A stretch of 64,000 bases of DNA from Vicia villosa (lineage: Eukaryota; Streptophyta; Magnoliopsida; Fabales; Fabaceae). Position numbers and translations under genes: made by a program. The stretch covers positions 118,472,514 through 118,536,513 of the forward strand of contig NC_081183.1 of NCBI RefSeq assembly GCF_029867415.1. Reading direction: 5' to 3'. Under the pieces are notes generated by a model. It saw nothing but the letters and a program-made list of their open reading frames with translations. It made no database searches and was not told the origin of the DNA. Positions 56,701 through 64,000 of this stretch are shown in pieces; the stretch's first letter is position 1, and the number at the start of each line of letters is the position of its first letter.

Positions 56701-57122
56701 TCGATTTCACTCTGTTCCAGAAGAGAATTTGGCGCAAAATACACTAGGGAAATCGATTTGCCCAGGAGGGAAATCGATTTCATGCTGTCCAGAATGTGAT
56801 TTTGTTGAAAATTGTTGTAGGGAAATCGATTTACCCAAGAGGGAAATCGATTTCATCAGTCCAAAATGTGGAAAATGCCTTGTTTATTGCATGTCTTGGC
56901 TTGGTACCTACAAAACAAAAGCCTACAAAGAAACAAAGCAATATTTTTGGTATTTGGGTTAGTATAATATGCATACAAGATAAACAAACATTGGTGCTTG
57001 ACGGTCCCTCTTATTGATGAGGTGAGTGCAACACCACAAACAAAACTTCCAAGTGAAGCTCTTGATTAATGATTGGGATATGAATGATATATGATCTTAG
57101 GGTCAAAAATTGGGGTATGACA
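53734..57122 (-). repeat. Ogre 3' LTR, about 3.4 kb
   Basis: On the + strand it starts TGTAGCGGGGAAAATC and ends TTGGGGTATGACA. Near the left end is the Ogre-typical CGCCACCGC block and an imperfect stem (GAGGGGAAGG...GCACCCCTC, 53911-53928 region). Ten copies of GAAATCGATTTC or close variants lie at 55870-55902, 55942-55974, 56675-56708, 56749-56781 and 56822-56854. A 110-bp direct duplication occurs at about 55555-55700 and 55680-55810. Confidence 0.8.
55870..56854. promoter_or_regulatory. Five couplets of GAAATCGATTTC palindromes
   Basis: The couplets start at 55870/55891, 55942/55963, 56675/56697, 56749/56770 and 56822/56843. Four of five are spaced exactly 21 bp and one 22 bp. GAAATCGATTTC is a perfect 12-bp palindrome; three of the ten copies are changed at an end. 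Role unknown. Confidence 0.7.
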
Positions 57123-57138
57123 GATACCCCTATTTATG
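57123..57138 (-). other. Ogre polypurine tract
   Basis: The minus strand reads CATAAATAGGGGTATC directly before the LTR start TGTCATACCCC. Confidence 0.75.
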
Positions 57139-57540
57139 TTTCTTCGATCCGGAGGTACGATGATTGCAAATCTTCGTTTTGACGAGATTGAAGAGACTTA
57201 AATATATAAAACATACAATTTTTGATCATAAGATGCAATGCAAAGGTTTAATGAATGCATATGATGATGATGAAACATAGCAACACCGGGGATGCAAAGG
57301 AAATCCACTGGGAACACAAAATGTCTTTGTGGGAAGAATTCCACTGGGGAAGATAAAGATCTTTTGGAGAGACGAAACTTTGCTGGGAAAAGAAACTTCA
57401 CTAGGGAAAACATTTCGCGCCAGAGAGGTTAAAGCATCACCTTTCACTAGGGTGAGAAAAGGGGACATCCTCTTTCACTGGGGATGAGAAATATGCATCC
57501 TCTTTCACTGGGGAATCAGAATACCTATCCTTCGTTAACA

Positions 57541-58690
57541 GAGAACACATCATCGTTCCACTGATGATATGAATAGAAATGCATCGACGTACCACTGACG
57601 ATGAAGATAAAAAAATACACCAACGTTCCACTGAAGGTGAACTACCAACGTCCCACTGGAGGTAGAAAGAGATGTATCGCCGTACCATTAACGATAACAT
57701 ATACCAACGTTCCACTGAAGGTATTGAAGAAAAATACATCGACGTACCACTGACGATGAAGATAACAAAATACACCAACATTCCATCGAAGGTGAACTAC
57801 CAACGTCCCACTGGAGGTAGAAAGAGATGTATCGCCGTACCACTAACGATAACATATACCAACGTTCCACTGAAGGTATTGAAGAAAAATACATCGACGT
57901 ACCACTGACGATGAAGATAACAAAATACACCAACGTTCCACTGAAGGTGAACTACCAACGTTCCACTGGAGGTAGAAAGAGATGTATCGCCGTACCACTA
58001 ATGATAACACATACCAACGTTCCACTGAAGGTATTGAAGAAAAATACATCGACGTACCACTGACGATGAAGATAACAAAATACACCAACGTTCCACCGAA
58101 GGTGAACTACCAACGTCCCACTGGAGGTAGAAAGAGATGTATCGCCGTACCACTAACGATAACACATACCAACGTTCCACTGAAGGTATTGAAGAGAAAT
58201 ACATCGACGTACCACTGACGATGAAGATAACAAAATACACCAACGTTCCACTGAAGGTGAACTACCAACGTCCCACTGGAGGTAGAAAGAGATGTATCGC
58301 CGTACCACTAACGATAACACATACCAACGTTCCACTGAAGGTATTGAAGAGAATTACATCGACGTACCATTGACAATGAAGATAACAAAATACACCAACG
58401 TTCCACTGAAGGTGAACTACCAACGTTCCACTGGAGGTAGAAAGAGATGTATCGTCGTACCACTAACGATAACACATACCAACGTTCCACTGAAGGTATT
58501 GAAGAGAAATACATCGACGTACCAATGACGATGAAGATAACAAAATACACCAACGTTCCACTGAAGGTGAACTACCAACGTCCCACTGGAGGTAGAAAGA
58601 GATGTATCGCCGTACCACTAACGATAACACATACCAACGTTCCACTGAAGGTATGAAGAGATGCCCCTTTGTACCAATGACGGTGAAGAG
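57541..58690. repeat. 155-bp tandem array in the Ogre 3' UTR
   Basis: The phrase GTATCGCCGTACCA recurs at about 57675, 57830, 57985, 58140, 58295, 58450 (there GTATCGTCG) and 58605, exactly 155 bp apart. The unit consists of five diverged subunits (27-36 bp) of the type CAACGTTCCACTGAAGGTG. Open frames on both strands are a by-product of the repeat. Such 3' UTR arrays are known in Fabeae Ogre elements and can seed satellites. Confidence 0.93.
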
Positions 58691-59870
58691 CAATCAATAA
58701 TACTTTTTCAATGATTTGAGGATGCAAACACTAATGCATAATCTCAACATTCATCATCCAGCGACCAAAGTTCAATCCATGACCTGATGGAAAGAAGCTG
58801 CCAAAAAGACTGGACCAAATGAGGGAGAAACTCACTGGTCTTCTGTTCGTAGACATCTGAACTGAAACATATTATCCACCTAGAAACAAGTTCAGTGGGT
58901 ATTTTCAAGGAAAGTGAGCTTTTTCTGCATAAGATACTCTAGATGAAAGAGCAATATGTTTGACAGTAAACTTCATGATAGCAAATGTGAATGTATGACT
59001 GTTTTTGATGCATGTTAATGATGCATATGCTGCCAAAACTTAGCACAAGAATGAACTCAAGAGATGGAGTACGAAAATAGCATAATCAAGCGTGTCTCAA
59101 GCTGAACACCGGAGCAAAAACTGCTGTAACAATCTTTTGATGGCTTCAGAATAAATGCTACCCAACACTGAGGGAACATTGGAGCTGAGAGAACAAAAAT
59201 AACTGAGTTCTACATCATCTTCGAACCAGGCCAAAAGTACATTAAGTGGGCTATATTCTTCCCCTTTTGCATATGAATACATCAACATATCCATTCCTTG
59301 TAATGCACTCATGAATCAAACAAAACTTCTTTTATATTTTTCAAAAAAGGATTTTGTTGAGATCAATTTTCTTTTTGTTTCAAAAATTACTATCAACAAT
59401 AAATGATATTTTGAGAGATATGAAAGAAATAAGATTGCCAATAAAGGTGCCAGGCTCAAACTTTTTTAATAGAATGGTAGCTTGCAAAAGGCAAGACCCC
59501 ATAGATGATTACAAAGTTTGGAAAGTGGTAATTTTGTGGAAAAGGTACATTGAAATGTAATGACCCTATCCTCTCTCTCAACTTGGAATTCCTAAGCAAA
59601 GGCTTCCGTTAAAATGTGTTGAACTTCTTCATGATAAACAGACGACTGCTGATGATCAAGTCTTGTCTGATGTAGTTACTTGCCATGAATCCCTAACTTT
59701 TGCCTGGACCGCCCTTTCGGGTTTTTAGTCCACCGGGTATTTTATTCTGTTTATGTCTCTAATTTTTGCCTGGACCGCCCTTTTGGGTTTTCATTCCATC
59801 GAGACGCTCCTTTTTGCCTAAGCCGCCCTTTCGGGTTTTCAACTTAATGAGCTGTTCTTTTATTATTTTT
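58691..59870 (-). other. Ogre 3' UTR with hairpin repeats
   Basis: Non-coding. 59690-59860 holds three diverged units beginning TTTTTGCCTGGACCGCCC or TTTTTGCCTAAGCCGCCC, each with ACCGCCCTTTCGGGTTTT and a partner stem such as GTCCACCGGG. Related units lie in the LTR of the element at 1-4921. Confidence 0.6.
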
Positions 59871-62503
59871 TTAGGCGAAGTATTTCTTGACTACATCAGT
59901 ATTTACGGGACGTGGGAGCTCCTCTCCATCCATAGTTGCAAGAATTAATGCACCGCCAGAGAAGGCTTTCTTAACAACATATGGTCCTTCGAAATTAGGA
60001 GTCCACTTGCCCCTTGAATCGGAGGTGAAAGACAAGATCCTTTTGAGCACGAGGTCGCCTTCTCTGAATACCCGAGGTCGAACCTTCTTATCAAAAGCTT
60101 TCTTCATTCTTTTCTGGTATAACTGATCATGGCATAAAGCTGTCATTCTCTTTTCTTCTATCAAATTCAATTGATCAAACCTGCTCTGACACCATTCAGC
60201 CTCAGATAACTTGGTTTCCAGTAAAACTCTCAGTGATGGAATCTCAACCTCAATAGGGAGCACTGCTTCCATACCATAAACCAAAGAAAAGGGAGTTGCC
60301 CCTGTTGAAGTACGAACAGATGTACGACACCCATGCAAAGCAAATGGGAGCATCTCATGCCAGTCCTTGTACGTAACAACCATCATTTGCACAATCTTCT
60401 TAATGTTCTTATTTGCTGCTTCAACAGCTCCATTCATCTTTGGCCTATAAGGCGAAGAGTTGTGATGTTCAATTTTAAAACTTTCACACAGTTCTCTCAT
60501 CATACTGTTATTCAGATTAGAGCCATTATCAGTAATGATCTTGCTCGGTACACCATATCTGCAGATGATGTTGTTCTTGATGAATTTGACCACAACTTGC
60601 TTTGTCACATTAGCATATGAAGCAGCTTCTACCCACTTGGTAAAGTAATCGATTGCTACCAGGATGAATCGATGTCCGTTCGAAGCCTTGGGTTCAATCA
60701 TGCCAATCATATCGATACCCCACATAGAGAAAGGCCATGGAGAATAAATAACATTGAGAAGTGTCGGAGGCACATGAATCTTGTCAGCATACACTTGACA
60801 CTTGTGACACTTCTTTACAAACTTGTAGCAATCAGATTCCATTGTAAGCCAATAGTAACTTGCTCTAAGCATCTTTTTAGCCATCGAATGTCCATTGGCA
60901 TGGGTACCAAAAGATCCTTCATGAATTTCATGCATCAACATGTCTGCTTCGTGTCTATCCACGCATCTGAGCAAAACCATGTCATAATTCCTTTTATACA
61001 AAACATCAGCATTGACGAAGAAACTACCAGCCAGTCTCCTCAAAGTTTTCTTATCCTTATTTGATGCCCCAAGTGGGTATTCTTGAGTCTGAAGGAAGTG
61101 CTTAATATCGAAATACCAAGGCTTTTCATCTGTTGATTCCTCAACTGCAAATACATGAGCAGGTCTATCAAGACGTCTGATTGTAATCTGAGGTTCCTTA
61201 TTATGAAAATTCACTCTGTACATGGAGGATAATGTGGCTAAAGCATCAGCCATCTGATTCTTGTCTCGAGGGATGTGGTGGAATTCAACTTTGTTAAAGA
61301 ACGTCAATAGCCTTCTGGCGTAATCTTTGTAAGGGATCAAACCAGGATGACGAGTTTCCCATTCTCCTTTAATCTGATTAATCACAAGCGCAGAATCTCC
61401 ATAAACATCAAGAATCTTAATTCTCAGATTAATGGCCTCTTCAAGTCCCATGATGCAAGCTTCATACTCGGCAATATTGTTTGTACAGTCAAAACATATC
61501 CTTGCAGTGAAAGGTACATGTGACCCATGCGGAGTGACAATAATGGCGCCAATTCCATGGCCATGAACATTAGAAACTCCATCAAAAATTAAGCCCCACT
61601 TGGATTCAGGATCTGGCCCTTCTTCTGGCAACGGCTCATCCCAATCTTGAGCTCTCAAATACAATATATCTTCATCTGGGAAGTTCATTCTGATAGATTG
61701 ATGATCATCAATTGGTTGGTGACCGAGGTACTCCGCCAACACACTTCCTTTCACAGCTTTCTGAGCTCGATATTCAATATCATATTCTGATAACAACATT
61801 TTCCAGCGAGCGATCCTTCCAGTTAATGCAGGTTTCTCAAATACATACTTAATTGGATCTATTTTGGAAATCAATAGGGTGGTGTGGTTCAACATATACT
61901 GTCTCAGTCGGCGAGCAGCCCACACCAAAGCACAACAAGTTTTCTCAAGCAGCGAGTATCTTGTTTCGCACTCGGTAAACTTTTTGCTAAGGTAGTATAT
62001 TGCATACTCTTTTCGACCAGACTCGTCATGCTGTCCCAACACACATCCCATTGAATTTTCAAGCACTGTGAGGTACATAATCAAAGGCCTTCCCTCAGCT
62101 GGAGGGAGCAAAATGGGAGGTTCAAGCTGATATTCTTTGATGTTGTCAAAAGCTTTTTGACAATCTTCATTCCACACACATCCCTGATTTTTCTTTAACA
62201 ACTTGAAGATTGGCTCACAGGTAGCAGTCATATTGGAAATGAACCTGGAGATATAATTCAAACGTCCGAGGAAACCTCTCACTTGTTTCTCAGTCTTTGT
62301 GCTGGCATTTCCTGAATTGCCTTGACTTTATCAGGATCTACTTCAATTCCTCTCTGACTGACAATGAAACCCAATAATTTTCCAGAACGGACACCAAAAG
62401 TGCATTTGTTTGGATTTAAGCGGAGATGATATTTTCTCAAACGCTGAAAAAACTTCAAAAGATCCTCCATGTGCCCTTCCTTTGACTGGGACTTGGCAAT
62501 CAA
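59871..62503 (-). pseudogene. Ogre pol: RT end, RNase H, second RNase H, integrase
   Basis: It begins inside RT at MIAKSQSKEGHMEDLLKFF and GKLLGFIVSQRGIEVDPDKV, with a one-base shift near 62296. Then 803 open codons: GFLGRLNYISRF, RNase H (ENSMGCVLGQHDESGRKEYA, with RYSLLEKTCCALVWA), a second archaeal-type RNase H (LIFDGVSN, NNIAEYEACIMGLEEA, YGDSALVINQIKGEW, PRDKNQMADALATLSS), an HHCC zinc domain (CYKFVKKCHKCQVYAD), and integrase with D in MWGIDMIGMI, D in IITDNGSNL and E in NGAVEAANKNIKK. It ends at VVKKYFA and TAA. The YVDD-type RT motif and everything upstream are missing. Confidence 0.92.
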
Positions 62504-62510
62504 GTCTGTG

Positions 62511-62547
62511 GACCTCTGATTTTTAATTCCGGGCCATACCTCTGTTC
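62511..62547. other. Junction between Ogre pol and next LTR
   Basis: Pol homology stops about here in mid RT. The 37 bp up to TGTAGAG match neither pol nor the LTR type. Confidence 0.4.
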
Positions 62548-64000
62548 TGTAGAGATACGTGAACTGACTCTTTTTTATCGCTTAATGCTTTCGCATTTTT
62601 GAAAATTCACAGAGTCGCCACCGACCTTTTATTTTATCCAATTAAGGAAAGGTTTATAAAAGAAACAGAAAAAAGACCTTTAAGAAATTCTGGGTAAGGG
62701 GGTAGGTTATACAAAGGGAAGGTGTTAGCACCCTTTGTATCCATGGTTATCCATGGGCTCTTAAGTTTGCTTAGCTCACTTGTTTTTCGATCATTTTTCA
62801 ATTGCTCTGAAATTGCTCATATGTGGTTCCAAATACTTTTGTAAATTGAATTTTGTAATGATCCGTGTGTGGATGTATACAAAATGCTTGTTTATCTTTC
62901 GAAAGATGTTTTGAAAAGAACATTAACTTTGTAATAATCCGTGTTTGGATGTATACAAAGTATTGTCTTTTTGGAAAGTTTTGTTTTGAAAAACAACAGT
63001 GTATGAGAATTTTTGTTTGTTTTGATTTGAGCAAGCAAACTAGGAGGTCTACCCTGAGTTGTAAGGTCTTTATCCTTGTTTCCTTTAAAAATCTATCCTT
63101 TCATCGGATATAAATGCAAGGTTCGATTTTGTACTCAAAACAGTGGAAATTTGACTTTGATTTTGAAAAGAATGAGAAGGGATTACCTTAAAAGGTGCAA
63201 GTGTGATTGTGTTTGTATTCAGATATTTATCTTTGAAGTTAGTGATCTAACGGTTCAATTTTATCTTTGACATACACGCAGTTTATATTTGCTGGAAATT
63301 AAAGTGCGGAAATGTAAAGTGCGGAAAGTAAATCTACGCTATTACATCGATTGTGCAGGAAATGTAAACTAGCCTATTTACATGAATTTGACATCCTATA
63401 CATTTATCTAGGAATTTTAAATTGCAAGAAAAATAAAAGGCATGTTTTTGGATTTTTTATGATTGGTTTTAATTATAATTAATGCATGATTAATTAAATT
63501 AAAATGAAGAAAAAAGATGAAAATAGATTTAAACCTAGAAATTAAGTTTAAAATATGTACAAAATATTGGTCAATTAATTTTAAAACAAAACTAATTTTT
63601 TTGGAATTTTTGAAATTGATTTGAAATTGATTTAAGTTAATTAAAACATAATTATACAAATAATTATACAAATAATTAAAACTTAAAGAGAAAATTATTC
63701 AAAATATGTACAAAATTAGTTTATAATATATAAACAATATTTAATATAAAGAACAATTTTTATGATTTTTTTTGATTGGTTAGAACAATTAAAAAGCAAA
63801 TATATAAATATATACTAATTAATTATGCAAAATATTGGAATTATGAAGGAAAAAAAATATTTTTGTTTCAGAAAATAATATATTATTTTAGAAGTCTAAA
63901 AATATTTTTTGTGTATTTTTTGGATTTTTAAAACTATTTTTAATTAATTTATCAAAGAAATTAAAATAAAAATAGAAAATAAAAGGAAGCAGTAATCAGA
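62548..64000 (-). repeat. LTR of a second Ogre-type family (runs off the window)
   Basis: It begins TGTAGAGATACGTGAACTGA, then AGTCGCCACCGACCTTTTAT and a stem ACAAAGGGAAGGTGTTAGCACCCTTTGT-like (arms ACAAAGGG/CCCTTTGT, 62711-62738), a hallmark layout of Ogre LTRs. It shares the plan of 53734-57122 but not its sequence, so it is not that element's 5' LTR. Two ATCCGTGTNTGGATGTATACAAA repeats occur at 62861-62885 and 62938-62960. From about 63400 it is AT-rich, with no gene. Confidence 0.65.

Larger units (their letters stand above)
53734..62510 (-). mobile_element. Ogre/Tat retrotransposon, 5' truncated
   Basis: Minus-strand order: pol from within RT (62503-59871), 3' UTR with hairpin repeats and a 155-bp tandem array, PPT, 3' LTR (57122-53734). 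Two RNase H domains mark the Tat/Ogre lineage. Protease, gag and the first half of RT are missing; at about 62510 the sequence changes to unrelated text and then another LTR. It inserted in a Tekay integrase gene. Confidence 0.85.

Noticed and set aside
57672..58656. Repeated open frames of about 78 codons on the + strand (and 60-81 on the minus) resembling a tandem protein family
   Set aside because: They follow the 155-bp tandem DNA repeat exactly and exist on both strands. There is no start context, domain or splice logic, so they are a by-product of the repeat.

Overview
The window is plant nuclear DNA, made almost entirely of nested and decayed transposable elements with very few host genes. 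The mix points to a large-genome legume, most likely tribe Fabeae (pea, vetch, lentil or relatives). It holds Ogre/Tat elements with two RNase H domains and LTRs ending in GGGGTATGACA on the + strand, Athila-type Gypsy elements with an extra 3' ORF, a Sirevirus-like Copia relic, a Tekay-like chromovirus, a CACTA element and a MULE linked to a plant mobile domain (PMD) gene. The species assignment is inference. The element classes rest on protein motifs and terminal structures visible in the sequence.

Layout. 1-4921: minus-strand non-autonomous Ogre/Tat-like LTR element with no coding capacity; its LTR copies differ at four of 1013 sites. 4922-9829: old sequence with a decayed Copia gag (7640-8640) and a MITE with TIRs and a TAA target duplication (8919-9293). 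9830-15825: 3' part of plus-strand Athila-like element(s), with two homologous 3' ORFs, PPT and a 1720-bp 3' LTR. 16971-17685: the only convincing intact host gene, a two-exon secreted cysteine-rich peptide with 16 mature cysteines (two defensin-like modules). 18300-21354: another Copia gag relic, two tRNA-like Pol III box pairs and an isolated LTR. 21355-22642 and 34430-34562: two halves of a Sirevirus-like element split by a complete 11.8-kb minus-strand Athila (22648-34425) with target duplication GAAAC. 34563-35674: broken fragments of a PIN auxin carrier and of an S-receptor-kinase PAN domain. 35840-44216: CACTA element with a near-intact transposase and one recognisable terminus. 44296-46790: a PMD-gene-carrying element with palindromic subterminal motifs. 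47510-47764: a MITE. 47870-51150: a MULE transposase (one stop codon) head to head with a truncated PMD gene. 51151-53733: 3' LTR and integrase end of a Tekay-like element, cut by an Ogre (53734-about 62510: 3' LTR, PPT, 155-bp tandem array, pol). 62548-64000: an LTR of another Ogre-type family, running off the window.

Most distinctive signals. (1) In both Athila families, a GC-rich array of short palindromes in the LTR reappears, with similar flanking text in one family, just upstream of the extra 3' ORF. This looks like an LTR-type promoter module serving that ORF. (2) Unrelated LTR families each carry their own short palindrome in couplets spaced about 21 or about 11 bp (two or one helical turns). 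(3) PIN and PAN fragments sit beside a truncated CACTA. All coding elements except the cysteine-rich gene carry at least one lesion or truncation.
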